DNA of 64,000 bases from Rosa chinensis (GCF_002994745.2 NC_037088.1:625001-689000), one strand, 5' to 3'. Positions 21,749-33,990 are shown, numbered from the stretch's first letter. Translations and numbers: made by a program. The notes: generated from the letters alone by a model not told the origin.

Positions 21749-24148
21749 ACGTGAGGATGAGTCTCTCAGCACCATGGTCAGTATGCTTCTGGAAGAAATT
21801 TATTTCAATGTCCTTTGGAATTCCATCTTCATGCTTGTGCGATTTCACGTGTGAGTTTCTTCATGCAGCATAGGTTGGTGTATTTTCCACTTTTGCAGGG
21901 GCACTGTTCTTGGGTAAAGGATGATTAGAATCATCAAACTTAGGTGCAGTCTTTTCTTCAACAACAACTGAATCCTCAGCATGCTGAGTGGACCAAAATG
22001 CACCAAGTGGCCCTCCACCTCCCCCTGCCTTGGACATATTTGACGTTTGTGATGGATTTCTAGCTGATTCTCCCACTGAAGGTGGTGGGGGTGGGCTTCT
22101 ACGAGGCATTTCAGGCGACTTGTTTGCGGGCCTTGAAAAACCTGCAGATTTGCAATAATAGTCACTTCAAAACTGAAAGCTTCTTATATTTTATTAATTT
22201 CTCTGGTTGCCATTAATACTTTTGATGTAGTTTTAGTAAAGTAGCAAGACACGTAAAAACTAAAACCAGGTTTTCTTTGAAACGGAAAAGGCTAGAAGTA
22301 AGGTCTAAACTTCATGTCAAGTACTTAAGGAATAAAAAGTAAACTGATACCAAAGAAAAAAGTTTAAGCTACATTTTCAAAAATATATATATATATATAT
22401 ATAATAGCTAAAATAAATAAGGAGAATAAAAAAAGTTTTGGTAGATGCCATGCTCAGTTGCTCACCTTCATGTTTTCCAGCAGAGTGCATTTCGGGTGGC
22501 CTATCAGGTAAAGACTTCTGTAAACCAACTGGTAACAGCTCATTAACACGAAACCACACCTGTCACCACAGAAGAGGGAAAAAAGAATCAGTAACTAGTA
22601 TTAGAATCTCCACACCTATTGTTGCATGGACTCGAATGATCTAAAACTAACCTAAATTCATGGAGATGAATGGCCAATCAAGCAAAGCGCTTGCCTGCGT
22701 GATATCTGGTCTGTCGTCTGGTGATGCCTGAAGCATGTCTCTGATGAGATCGGTAATCGACGAGCCATAGTTAGGTAACTCAGGAATGCGATAGTTTCCA
22801 TTCAAGATCTGCAGCTTTGACTCTCCATCGAATGCACTTTTGAAGTAGCAAATGCGAAAGAGAAGGCAGCCAAGAGCCTACAAATGATAGTGTTGTTTCA
22901 GCTCCAGGTCACATTTTAATGTAAGTGTTCAACTATTCAGAATTACTAATGATCTGGAGGACCAATCTACTTACCCATATGTCTACTTTCTCATTGATAA
23001 GTTCTCTCCGAAATAGATCCCACATCTAATTCAGAAGGAGAAAGAAATGAATCAAACATTCTAAAAATTGAAGTGATTATGTTGAAATATTGAAAAACAA
23101 GGGTTTATGCTCAACCTCAGGGGCCCTGTAGGCAGGTGTTGTGTGCTTTCTGATAATGTCTTCTTCAATACCCATTTCTTCAGGCTTCTCAAAGCGCTTG
23201 TGGTTGGTAGAGGTGCTTCCAAAATCACACAATTTCCACAGTCCATCCGGCCCCAACAGAAGATTCTCAGCTTTCAAATCCCTGAAAATGCAATTGATTA
23301 TTAAAACACCAACTATTAAAAGTTCATAGGAACTCATGAATAAAAAGTATAAAATTTTGATTAATCAAACTCTTCTCACTTTCATCTCACATAAAATTAA
23401 AATAGACTACAATTGAAGGTAATGGTAAAAGAACTGTAACTTGAAGGTTAATAGGCATCAATGTGTTGCTAATATATCTGATTGACAAAAGAAGGTGCTA
23501 ATGGTTGTACAAATATTATGAGTTTCTTTTGATACTTGTCATGAAACACGACTAGTAGCCAGTAAAACAAAGGGCCAACCAAAACCAATTTATAAGAAAG
23601 TGTTATGGGTGAATTAAAACCCTCAAAGTGCCGAAAGGAAAGTAGGAAGATACACATTAAAAAGTCAAGTTCCGGCCAAAGTACCTATGAGCAATGGGAG
23701 GGGACAGTGTGTGCATCGCAAAAACTGCAGTACACACATCTCTGAAGATTGCAAGGACCTGTTTCTCATCAAAAAAGCCAGCTCCTCTGCTATCGAGTAC
23801 GGTAACCAGAGACTTGTCACAATATTCCATGACAAGGAGTGCCTCCTTTGTGCGGCCCAAATCCATGATGGCGTGGGCATAGAGAGTGACAACATTGGGA
23901 TGCCCTCTGAGTAACTTCATGACGGAGATTTCCTTCATCACCAACTCCAGCAACTCTTCATCATTACATATGATGTGCTTCAAAGCATACTGCTTTCAGG
24001 TATGGACAAGGTCCCGAGCTAAGTAAACGCAAGAGAACCCTCCTTCGGCAATGACATTCTTCACCTGAATCTTGAGAGTTCCGACGTCAATGGAGCGGCC
24101 TTCGAGGCCAGCTGGCTCCTTGTGCATAAAAGGCTTGAACCTCCACAT
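21749..24148 (-). pseudogene. AAK1/NAK-family serine/threonine kinase pseudogene, 3' truncated
   Basis: Copy of the plant AP2-associated (NAK/GAK-type) kinase, which acts in clathrin-linked trafficking. Start MWRFKPFMHKEPAGLEG, then AEGGFSCVYLARD (glycine loop), YALKHI (ATP lysine), the HRD catalytic loop split by an intron (HR at 23683 / DLKAENLLLG), CDFGS (Mg loop), HTTPAYRAPE, MWDLFRRELINEKVDIW (22981-23027), ALGCLLFRICYFKSAFDGES, DDRPDITQ and VWFRVNELLP. The exon after 22140 encodes a Pro/Gly-rich tail. Introns have normal sites, except one donor after DITQ that is GC (gcaagc). Breaks are TGA at 23996-23998 (relatives have Ser), a TGA in the tail near 21869, and loss of everything after 21749, where old hAT sequence begins. 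Retained introns rule out a processed copy. Confidence 0.92.
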
Positions 24149-24389
24149 TATGAACTGCAAAGCAATAGCATACACGATCGTGAATGCAATTCTAAACTCT
24201 TTGATCTTGATGGCGGAAAAAATGAAGAAATGCAAATCAAACCAATACAGATTCTAAATTAATAATCTTTCAAATGAAAGATAAAACCCTGAAAATCGAA
24301 TCTTGATGATTCAAATATCAGAAAGGCCTAGAATTTAACAAGAAGCAGAAGCAGGAGAATCAAAAGTAAGAACATACGGATAGATCTGT

Positions 24390-24834
24390 TTGTTGCAACA
24401 ACAAAAAAAAGTGACCGACTTCCAAGAAGCAGATCTGAGCATGAAGCAGATCTGCTGCAAGGGAGATGGAGGCCGGGCCGGTCTGGACTGCAGAGGGGAG
24501 GAGGCCGGTTTTTTTTTTTTTTTGGATGGCGGCAGAAAAGAAAAGTTATTTCTTTTAGGGTTTTTTTTTCAAAACGAGAGTTTTTTTATCTTGACTATTT
24601 GCTCTGAGCGTGCTGATAACGTGTTGAAGTAAAATGACAATTGGAATAGTCTACTCATTTCATTTCATAGTCCCTTTATATAGGGATAGAGTTACAACGG
24701 AAATATTAATTACATTAAATACATTGAATGCTGATTGATCTATAATTGTGCTGATTGATGGTATTCACTGATTCCTTGATTCCGTCTCCGTCAGTTGCTT
24801 TGACGAAGGCACACAATATGTTTTTCCTTTAACA
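24390..24834 (-). mobile_element. Copia remnant: LTR and leader
   Basis: A 213-bp LTR-like block (24834 to 24622 on the minus strand, TGTTAAAGG...TTCAACA) is followed directly by CGTTATCAGCACG, identical over 13 bases to the position after the copia LTR at 1427. A GC- and pyrimidine-rich leader follows, resembling that of the 1250 element in style. There is no second LTR and no coding sequence. The plus-strand sequence between 24149 and 24389 is the former 5' region of the kinase pseudogene. Confidence 0.65.
24608..24621 (-). promoter_or_regulatory. Primer-binding site like that of the 1250 copia
   Basis: The plus strand reads gcgtgctgataacg directly before the LTR. It shares 13 bases with the complement of the site at 1428, whereas the sequence beyond it is unrelated, as expected for a functional site under constraint. 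The proposed primer is half of tRNA-Ile, as described at 1428. Confidence 0.5.
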
Positions 24835-26529
24835 GAAACTTTAATATATTTTAGTACGTCTTTTTAATTTATATAAATTAAATGAGAAATTTTCGTTAAA
24901 CAAAATTTCTTTTTTAATTTGATATGTCATATGATGGCAGATATTTCTGGAAAGAGAAACATGTTAGATAAGTAAATCTAATAATTGAAATTAAAATGTA
25001 GCGTCTAATGAGCAAGTAGGGTGAACAAAGAAAATTATAGGGTGGCAATAGCCTCACCCATAAAAAATATAAGTGTCATGATGATGGTCAACTTCATCGG
25101 TCATTGATTTAACTGCAAAAGTATGGGTCAAGGAAAAACTATCATTAAGGGTTACATTACCAGATTATAAAACAACATTTTCTATGGTCGATCAATAAGC
25201 TGTTAATTCCAACATGTCCCAATACGAGAACTCAAAATTCGCACAAAATAAAGTTATTCAAACTCACACAATTAGAAAGTGGGTCATATGTCAACCCACT
25301 AATAAAATGACCTATGTAACCCGTTTATTGAAACGGTTGAGTTAGGAATTGTTAATAATCATGTTGGGTTTGCATTTGCATTTTTAACACGATTATAAAA
25401 TAGTTTGGGTTTGGGGTTGTTTACAGTGACACATTTCATACCTCGACATTATACGAATTCGACACAACCTGATCTATTGATAAACCTAGGGATCTTGAAT
25501 GCATATGTAAGTGATTTTGTTAGAAAACAAAAATAATTGGAAGTTAAACTAGAAGCTATTAACGTACTTTTAGCTTTTTTAGTACTTAAAATATCCAAGA
25601 AACAATTCTACAGTTTTATTAAAGAGAAGAGAGAAAACCCTAGGAGGCTCTATTAGGGTTGGCACTTTTCTTTCGGCAAGCAGTGGCTACAAGTCTTCTT
25701 AGGCTCATCTCCAACTGCGTAGCGGCGTGTGTCGTCGATTCTAAAGAACGGTGGTGACAATCTTCTTCAAGAGTTCGTCATCAACGAGTTTTGGGTAAGA
25801 TATCAGAGAAACTGAGGAGGAAGGGACGATCTTAGGGTCGTTTTCTGGGTTTTGAAGCGAGGCTATAATGGGTTGCTGTTGGGTCAAGTAGCGGTGGTGG
25901 CTTCGAGTTGCAGGTGAGGATCCAGCTCGTGTTCTGGGTCGCAGTGAAGGTAGCGAGCGACAACTCTGATTACAAGGATAGATCTTGGTTGGAGCGTGGC
26001 GGTGCTCGTCATGGTCTGGCAGCATGTTCGGCTGCCGGAGTGCGGAAGCAAATGGTGAAATCTCTTGTGGTGACCTAGAGGTAGGTGGCGTTGGCTAGGC
26101 TTAGGGGCCTGGTCCAACTCAACCCTAGTCTCTTTTGTCTGGCCCAATTTGAATAGGAAAGGGAAGAGTTGGGCTGTGGGCTTTTGGGCCTACTGCTTAA
26201 TTCTTTTCTTTTGCTATTTTTGTTGGGTTTTTTCCTTGGTGGTTGTCTAGTTTGTTTTATTTAGAATAATGTTTATGCTAGTAAAAGTATCTCTATGAGC
26301 CTTTGTAGAAGTATTTAACTTTAATGTATCATAATTGCATGCTCGGCGTTAAAGTTAAATAAAATATAGTGCCTACAAGGCGAGATGTTTTTTGTTAGCA
26401 TAGAATACTAGACGCTACATTGTCTAAACAGAGTAGTCAACTCTTTTGAACTATTCTTATCTATGAATCAAGTCATACAACTAGTATGAACTCTTTATCT
26501 AATATATATACATATATATATATATATAT
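24835..26529. other. Gene-free stretch with one GC-rich block
   Basis: Mostly AT-rich. A GC-rich block at about 25640-26180 (readable in several frames, none convincing) is followed by ttgggcttttgggcctactg. A segment at about 26240-26400 has the look of element untranslated sequence. I cannot assign a family. A (TA)n tract runs from about 26505 to 26529. Confidence 0.4.
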
Positions 26530-26923
26530 CTTATCCAGAGCAGAGCTCTACTTTGAAATTAAAGTACGGATTTAGAGTTGAGGGTCACTTTTCGGTTGTA
26601 TATCTATATCTTGACCGTTCAGTTTTTAGGTACTAATGTATAGAACATCTCTGCAAATTTTTAGTGAAATTGATGATCTTTAAGATATCTAACTCGTTTA
26701 AACCAATGGACGAACTGAATCTGTCCAATCTGAACCATACTAGTTTTAAGGCAGTTATCAATGTCTTAACGATCATCAATTTGGCTGAAAATTTGTAGAG
26801 ATGATCTATACATTAGTAACTAAAAACTGAACGGTCAAGATGTGGATAGGCGACCGAAAATTGACCATAAACTCTAAATCTGCATTTTAATTTCAAAGCG
26901 GAGCTCTGCTCTAAATAGGTTCC

Positions 26924-26925
<2 letters not shown>
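26530..26925. mobile_element. Foldback MITE inside a TA microsatellite
   Basis: Almost the whole unit is an inverted repeat. The left arm starts at agagcagagctctactttga (26537 on) and the right arm ends gagctctgctct (26901-26912). About 140 bases of each arm pair with scattered changes, for example cttgaccgttcagtttttag on the left matched by its complement on the right. It is bounded on both sides by (TA)n (26505-26530 and 26923-26961), consistent with insertion into, or seeding of, TA repeats. It is non-coding. Confidence 0.8.
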
Positions 26926-26961
<36 letters not shown>

Positions 26962-26967
<6 letters not shown>

Positions 26968-27295
26968 AATACGATAATCTTGCTCAAATGATAAATTATT
27001 ACTTATTTTAAAAAATAATATTATTGACAACAATATCAGAAAATTGAAATAAATTGGAACTTAAAAAATGATATTTATTCTTGCTCCTAGTGATTTTTGT
27101 ATGATAAGAAATTTGTTGCCCAATGCCCATTTCAATCTCTATTTTAGGAGGGCAAAAGAAACCATTGTTGATAGTAATTTATTCTAGTATTTTCCTATAT
27201 TTTATTTTGGAGCTCATTTAGATAATCCATTGAATGTTCTGATAAAAGTGAATTAAACGCCAGATAACAGATTTGTTCACCTAAGGGATAGTGAG
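26962..27295. other. Gene-free AT-rich stretch
   Basis: No supported feature. It ends where the large LTR fragment begins (TGTGATG). Confidence 0.4.
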
Positions 27296-29166
27296 TGTGA
27301 TGACCTGAATTTTCGTTATGTAAATTTGGTAATTAATAATGGACCAGTTGTACGAATAATTGTTATTATGCTTTATTCGAAGGTTGTTTGTGAAGTGGAA
27401 TGGTTTTTCGTATGTATAATTATTTGAATTTCACAGTTTAGGGGGTTGTGTGATGTTTGACTTTTATACGTTTTGATTCTCGGAAAACTTCCTTCACGAA
27501 AGTTGTAGAGTGCGTCGATACGAGTTCGTGGACATACGGAACACGTCAATCGGAGTTCGTATGAGAAAGTTATGGCTAGCGGAAGAAGTTTTCGTTTTAG
27601 TATAAATAGAGAAAAAATCAGAAATTCTTTCATTTTTCCCTTTCCTTTTCCGGAAACCCTCTCCTGTCTCTCTCTTCTCTCTCGGTTGATACCTTCAGTA
27701 TCAAAGATTTCAGACTGACCCGACCCGGACCCGACCGACCCGACCCAGCTTTTCCGGCGATCTCCGGCTACCTCTAGCCGTGAAACCTGCACAGAACGAC
27801 TCGTCTCCTCCTTCTGGTTGTCTCTGTGGCATCCTCTTGGGGCGATAACCACCGTGTACGGCGCAGCAAGGCGGTGCAGCTTGGTGTTTTAGGACCCGAC
27901 TGGAAAACACAGTTCCGGCGACGTCAAGGCTTCAGGCTTCCATCTTTGGGTTTGTGGGAGGCTCCTTGATCGATCTATGGTGTTTGTTTCGATCGGTTCA
28001 CGGAAAACTTGGTTCAACTCAGTCCGGATTACTGTTCACGGTTTGTGAGGTAGTTTTCGACCCTTTATGCTTGTTTTCTGACTTCGAGCTAGGTATGAAA
28101 GTTCACAAGCATGCTTAGATGAAGAACTTTGATGTTGGGAGTTTTGTGAAATATTGAGTTTTGGCCGACGGCGGTGCGCCACCACCTATGGCGGCGTTTC
28201 GGTCACTTAAGGAACTGTTTTTGGTATTAAATATGTTCTACTCGTTGATACGAGCGTTTCGATATATAATATGTAAATTTTGGAGTTCAAATGGATTTGT
28301 TATGATTTTTGCAGTTTCATACCGATAGATTTATTTGATCCGTGAGGATTCGAGCGTCCGATCGACTTGTGGTTTGGTCACATCGATCGTGGACGTATTC
28401 CGGAGACTTTGGGAGGTCTCGGATGTGGGTTTGCCTCGATTGGTGCCACTTTGGGGATTTTAGTTCAAAACGGGAGTTTCAAACTTAAATCAAATGTGAA
28501 TCATTACTAAGTGGAAACCGTATGTGATTAGGTACTTGACGAAGTATTTGGATGGTTATTCTGTGGTTTGACTACTTATTCTGCATTGAAGACGCAGCAG
28601 GAGTTTCGAGGTGAGTAATCTCACAAGGTTCTTTATGAACAGAATTACCATTATCGTTTTGGCGTTAATTAATTAACTGCAAATTATAGTTGGTATTAGT
28701 AGGCATTCCTGAGCGAATGACTACGTATATATATATATATATATATTTACATGAAATATATATCCTTGTGGATGATTGTGATGAATAATAATATGCATGA
28801 TGGTGTTCATATTATTGTTGAATGTGACTTTTCAGGAAATAATATTGTGGAAAAAGATGTTTTCTATTGTTCGAAAAGTATTGAGCTTGATGTTACATTT
28901 TTGAGTCAAGCGTGACTCATTTTAGATGTATTGGACTTTGTACCAAGGGTCACAGATGGTGAGCAGGGATTAGGAAAGCCGAAACTAGATGTTTGTAACG
29001 TTTTTAGGTCGGATGCGACTTACTTAACGTTGACCTTAAGACCAGATAGGGTCTAAGAAGATCTTATGTCACAGATGGTGATGGATCACAGATAGTGACA
29101 GGTTGCAGACGGTGACCTTTGATAAAGTAATCTGGGGTTCACATCCAGGTTGCAGACGGTGACCTT
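27296..29166 (+). mobile_element. Partial LTR of the LARD family, opposite orientation
   Basis: Begins TGTGATG and follows, over nearly 1.9 kb, the complement of the LTRs at 40577-47741. Shared landmarks are tacgagttcgtggacat (27519 on), the TATA element tataaatagag (27601-27611), the GC-rich block around 27700-27900, the segment ctactcgttgatacgagcg (28239 on) and a degenerate tcacagatggtga minisatellite near 29070-29160. The copy is older, since it differs at many positions, and it stops at the TRIM junction, so the rest of the LTR is lost. A (TA)n tract lies at 28724-28746. Confidence 0.8.
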
Positions 29167-29193
29167 TGATAAAGTAATCTGGGGTTCACATCC
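29098..29193 (+). repeat. Short tandem duplication across an element junction
   Basis: A unit of about 47-48 bases beginning ggttgcagacggtgacc and ending ggttcacatcc is present twice in tandem. Each copy contains the LARD-type LTR end plus the first bases of the TRIM LTR, so the duplication arose after the two sequences were joined. Confidence 0.8.
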
Positions 29194-29518
29194 AAAACCA
29201 ATTGGCAATGGATGGAGTGGCCCAAACCCTTATAAACTCATAGGCAAGGTCCCATTTTTCCCATGTGGGATCTATAATCTCAACACGCCCCCGCACATGT
29301 GGCGAATTTTCAAGCCATACACGTGGACAACTTTTGGGTGACGAGGAGCCCGTGTGGCCGTTAGGCATGCACACGTGGGTAACCCGCTCTGATACCATGA
29401 TAAAGTAATCTGGGGTTCACATCCAAAACCAATTGGCAATGGATGGAGTGGCCCAAACCCTTATAAACCCATAGGCAAGGTCCCATTTTTCCCATGTGGG
29501 ATGTATATATTCTCAACA
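29167..29518 (-). mobile_element. TRIM element (miniature LTR retrotransposon)
   Basis: Two direct repeats of 119 bp (29167-29285) and 121 bp (29398-29518), TG...CA on the minus strand (TGTTGAGA...TTTATCA). They flank only 112 bp. That interior holds the primer site TGGTATCAGAGC (minus strand, ending next to the right LTR) and a G-rich tract (gcgggggcg) next to the left one. It has no coding capacity, which fits terminal-repeat retrotransposons in miniature. The flanking 5-mers (acctt and ctccg) do not match, so at least one flank has been rearranged. Confidence 0.85.
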
Positions 29519-29938
29519 CTCCGCACACCGCGATCCATGTTCTGCATATTTACATAAACCAAATAAATTAATTGACACTGTCTATTTATTCTTACATATC
29601 GACAAAACTTATCCACCTCAACTGTAAGTTGTAATGTCGTTCCCTCTTCAAGACAATATTATGCAACAGATATAACATGTTTGTAGATAGAATTTGGCTG
29701 ATGTTCCCAAACTACAAGTTATTAACGAAATCATTTCTGAAACACCATTTCCTGTTCACGATTTAATTACTTCCGTCATTTATACATTTTCATATGCGAA
29801 CCAAACTAATGGCCTTTTCCCCCCATCTCTTCATTTGGATCTTGTCAACTATTCTCTTCTACTCTACACCGACTCGCATCCAAATTGTCCTCCCCATACA
29901 ATCATCCACGCAATTAGTTGTCTCCCTACTAACAAATT

Positions 29939-31901
29939 TTAATGAACCTTAAGTTTCGTGACTAACCTGATTTCTTCTGATGTCAGGACCTTTTCCCCCA
30001 AAAAAACAAATTCTATCAGTGCGACGTCGAAATCTGGTAATTGGACCTTCAGTCTGTATGGCCCGGCAACCATTCGTCCCATCGAATTGGAAGTTTCGTC
30101 TTCCTTTCCCGTATAGCCCATTACATACTTGATGTAGTCATACTTATCACTTCTGTTTTCACCCACAGCACGTCCATGACTTCGCTTCACACCCCTGTCT
30201 TTAATGGTGCCTTCTTCCCTGAAGCTTTTTCTTTTCCGACATTGTGCTCCGGTTGGGCTGCTTCCAGTGTCCGACGGAACCGCCTTTTCATGGCCATGTA
30301 CTTCTTCTAAAATTACGTTTTGCCCGTGCAAAAAACACAGCCAAATGTAGTTATTCTTCGTTCACCTCCCGATTATGCCTTTATGCGTACTTGCTCATTA
30401 AACCCCTTGGTTTTTTTTTTTTTGAAACATTACCCCCACTTGTCCTCAGCAACAAAGTTTAGCTAATACAATCACCATATTCATTCCATATTGACCATGC
30501 TAGGCAACATTAAATACACACATTGCCTCCACCTTCCCATTCATTAAGATATTCTTTTAACTTCCCCTGTTTATCATTAGTGTTAACATATGGACTTTAC
30601 CATTGTTGGTTATGTGAATGCATTTCATATCGACATCATCCTTCACTATATATTACTTATTCAATTCCTTGATCTACTGCATGGCGATGTGGGCTACAAT
30701 ATTCCTCCCCTTCATGTCGTTCCTCCGTATCATGCATGTTCATCCGCATGAATCGACACTTCTCTCTAACCTCGGCAACACAAGTTTCCTTCACCTTCAA
30801 TAAAGATTCCAAAAGCACCAACACACCATTTGTTAACTCCGAAACTTTCTGCCGTATTACGGTTACGATTTCTTTCATAGCCACCATATCATCTTTTAAC
30901 CTTCCCACGTCGACCATAAGATCAAACATGTCTTCGTGTAGTGATTTTCTTAATAGAAATCCCACAGACTCCTCGTCGTTCACTGCCTCATCCACACTAG
31001 TCCCCTTATTACAATTGTCCCTGTCTCACCCATTATCTTGGTTTTAGTTTCTGCTACTAACCTACCCAGCAACACATTTATCTCCCCAAGGCTCCAGTCC
31101 ATCACAGGTGCCACTAGCCGCTCCTTTATCAATAACTTCTCACCAACTTTGTCACAATATACCAGCTGCAGATATAGTGCACATCCCGCTACAACCGGGG
31201 ATCCTTCTTCACGATGCTTTCTTATTCCCTCCATCAAGTAGTCCACTGCAAATGTTGCCCAATTCTTCGCTCCTATACTGCGGGTATCTAGTAATGGCAA
31301 CAACAACCCACTTTATATGTCATTACTTGTTCCCGGACATATTACTAGGGTCAGAGCCAACAATACATAAGCTATAATGAAACAGTCGTCAACAATTTCC
31401 CTGTCACGCACAATGAACTTCAGATTGTCCACTGCAATATTGCCAGCCAGGCCAAGCATCGGAGCTACAAGATTTCCATATTCAGCAGGACTAATGTCAC
31501 CCCCGAGTTCAATGGCATGCCCCCCGTTGTGAATGCCCATAACACGCGTAAATTCGTCCGCGTCTAAAGACAGAAGCCTACCCTTCAGCCTGATATTGCA
31601 TGCTTCCGTGTCGATATTTTTGACCATGTCTCCCAAAATTTCGGGGACGACGTCATCTGACCTAATGCATTGCATAAATACATATCCCACCCCCACAACA
31701 GCCTTAACTTTTGCATCTGATAGGTTGTTGACGGTGTCCTTGAACTCGCCAATCTTAGATAATGTCATTTTCTGTTCATCCTTCCCCGCAGCAGTGGAAA
31801 GGTTGGTAGGGGGTTGTAACCCAGTCTCAATCCTCCCTCTCCCCACGTCAAGCTTACGCCTAGCCGACACCCACCGCGCACAACCTTCTCCGCTTGAACC
31901 T
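29939..31901 (-). pseudogene. PMD-like / Ulp1-associated transposon protein, N-terminal part
   Basis: Reads from an acceptor tgcag at 31902 as CARWVSARRKLDVGRGR, then VFMQCIRSDDVVPEILGDMV, GRLLSLDADEFTRVMGIHNG and FIIAYVLLALTLVICPGTSN. TAA (31313-31315) follows, and then in the same frame RSIGAKNWATFAVDYLMEGI and YLQLVYCDKVGEKLL. The layout (GR.L.L..DEF.RVMGI.NGG, then a P.T and NWA..V.DYL..GI block) is that of the plant-mobile-domain-like N-terminus found in Ulp1-type proteins of Mutator-like elements. A coiled-coil stretch follows (30657-30995, LMVDVGRLKDDMVAMKEIV). Another open piece is at 29939-30331 (KYDYIKYVMGY, DFDVALIEFVF). A protease domain is missing, because the TRIM junction lies just downstream. 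Function is unknown. Confidence 0.6.
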
Positions 31902-33315
31902 GCATTACAACAAAACAGAAGAGGTCTTACGATGGACGTTTACCATGCATCACCAACTTCACCTCTTTTATCTCCCAAACCCAGACAAGTTATAAACGCC
32001 CCACATAACTAATCACATGCATGCACCGTTAATATCATTATTTCCATGCAAGTCTAGGTAACTAATGAACTCCATCCGTCAGTTAAATTTTATGTCTATG
32101 TTCTAATTGGTTTTTCCCCTACCCATTCCATCATTTCAGATCTTTTCCAGTATTCCCTCCTTCTATACTAGTTGGAGTAATAAACTGGGACATATATTTA
32201 AACTCATTTATTACAAGAAGCTCAACTACCCAGCATCCGCATTTAGTTTATCTCCTACTTTATGACAAACTGTTTGCATGGTTAGTTCTTTACCTCGCAA
32301 TTACTAACCATCTCCACATTTATATAACAACGTATTTACTTCAATCACCACTTTTTGATAACTTATGACACTCTCAAGTCTCAAGCAACCATGTACACAG
32401 CTATATACCAACCTATTAACTAACATTGACAGTTCAACTACTATTGTCCACTCCTCTAACCTTCTCCACATCTTATACTCCCCACAAAGTCTGCCAACTC
32501 TTTCATTTCTCTCTGCCTATAGACCTATTGCATGGATCTGTCCCCTTTCTAGACTCGTTTCTAACATATATGACAACAATTAACCCATACAAGAGGAAAA
32601 CATTATATCCATATGCCTACATGTTTCGATTGTTTCCATTGCCCAGTTCCCCTCCCACAAACCACTTACTTTTTGAGACATCCATATCGACGGACTGAGA
32701 GTTGATTCCTTTCCTCGCACCTGCAGTTCCTTTGCTTCTTTCCTACTCGTCTGTTTCCCTCAACGCTATCCCTTTAGTCGAAAAATAATATCCTCACTTT
32801 TTCAATATCAAACCATGAATGCGTCCTTTTTCCCGGAGTTTACATTTCTGTCGTTGCATTGTTGAATCGGTCTGCATCAATGGTCCACATTTTGATGTCT
32901 CCCAAATAACCCTATGGGGTTATGCCACCTATCCCGTTACTGTTGCTAATCTTCCAGTGGAAGTTTTAATTGATTTTCCCAATGACGGGCATTAGCCTTC
33001 CATGTATGCCCACCTACCGCTCCTATGTCCAATAATTCCTTTTTAATTAGAGGATGCTTAGAGGATTACTTCTGTCAGCCCTCGTCCTTTCCCGCCCCTT
33101 TTATTTGCACCCTAACCCTCAATCCGTGATGGCCACACTTCTTCTGTGGGCCTCTATTGGGACAAACTCGGGCCTATGTACCACGATGTGTCATCACATA
33201 TTAATAAAATCGATCAGGTTTCTCTCCATTTTTACACGATTACCATCATTTCAACCCTCTCAGTAATGCTCCCAATGAAGACCTCGTCATACTGTTCATC
33301 TTATTACGCATGTTA
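31902..33315. other. Gene-free stretch, pyrimidine-rich on the plus strand
   Basis: No coding region that I can support. The composition resembles the introns and flanks of the PMD-like gene next to it and of the region from 54000 to 64000, so it may be 5' flank of the same transposon. Confidence 0.35.
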
Positions 33316-33887
33316 GGCCATCTCCAATAAGAGGGCTATATGGTAACCTATAGCCCTTAATGTTATAATATGGGCTCCAACAACAGAAGGCCAAAGGGCC
33401 AAAGGTGAAGAGGGGGTGGAGAGAGCTACATTTTAGCCCTATGGGTGGCCCTTTAGCCCTTGGTGGGACCCACGGAAATCAGCCCAATTAAGGGGTGTGG
33501 TGCAATGCATGGTTTGATCCAATAGCCAATAATTAATAACATTTGCAATCCAACGGTATGTAATTAAGCATAACTTAATATTATATATATATATATATTT
33601 TATATTTTATAAAGATGAATTTTAGTTATATAAAAGACTAAATACTGTTTAGTCCTTGAGCTTTTGACCATAAAACACTTCAGTCCCTGACCTTCTAATT
33701 TCACACGTTTAGTCCCTGTATTTCAAAATTTCAGACCAATAGGTCCTTGTCGTCTAAAAATCTAGGCGAAATGTCTATTATACCCTCAGTTTTTTTTTTT
33801 TTTTTTATAATAAATTTATTCCTTGCTTCTTCTTCTTTTTTTTTTTTTTTTTTTTAATTCATCTTTCTTTTTCTTTCTTTTTATCAC

Positions 33888-33990
33888 TTCTCCTCCACTC
33901 CCTACGACCTCCTCTGCGGCCTCCCCTACACCGCCCTCCCCCATGGCCATCGGCATCAGCAATTCAACCCCTGTCCGCTTCTGCAGGAGA
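33888..33990 (+). pseudogene. UMP synthase (orotate phosphoribosyltransferase) fragment
   Basis: Reads YDLLCGLPYTALP in one frame, then after a one-base shift AIGISNSTPVRF. Orotate phosphoribosyltransferases carry DL.CGVPYTALPIAT followed by S..N..PM, so both halves fit in order. The host enzyme makes UMP in pyrimidine synthesis. Only about 35 codons remain. The sequence then becomes unreadable, and the piece sits in the captured interior of the Pack-MULE. Confidence 0.7.

Noticed and set aside
23687..23914. Plus-strand frames overlapping the kinase exons
   Set aside because: Shadow frames of the minus-strand kinase exons.
24836..26430. LINE-like element
   Set aside because: Style of the GC-rich block and following text is suggestive, but no reverse transcriptase, endonuclease or poly-A tail with duplication was found.
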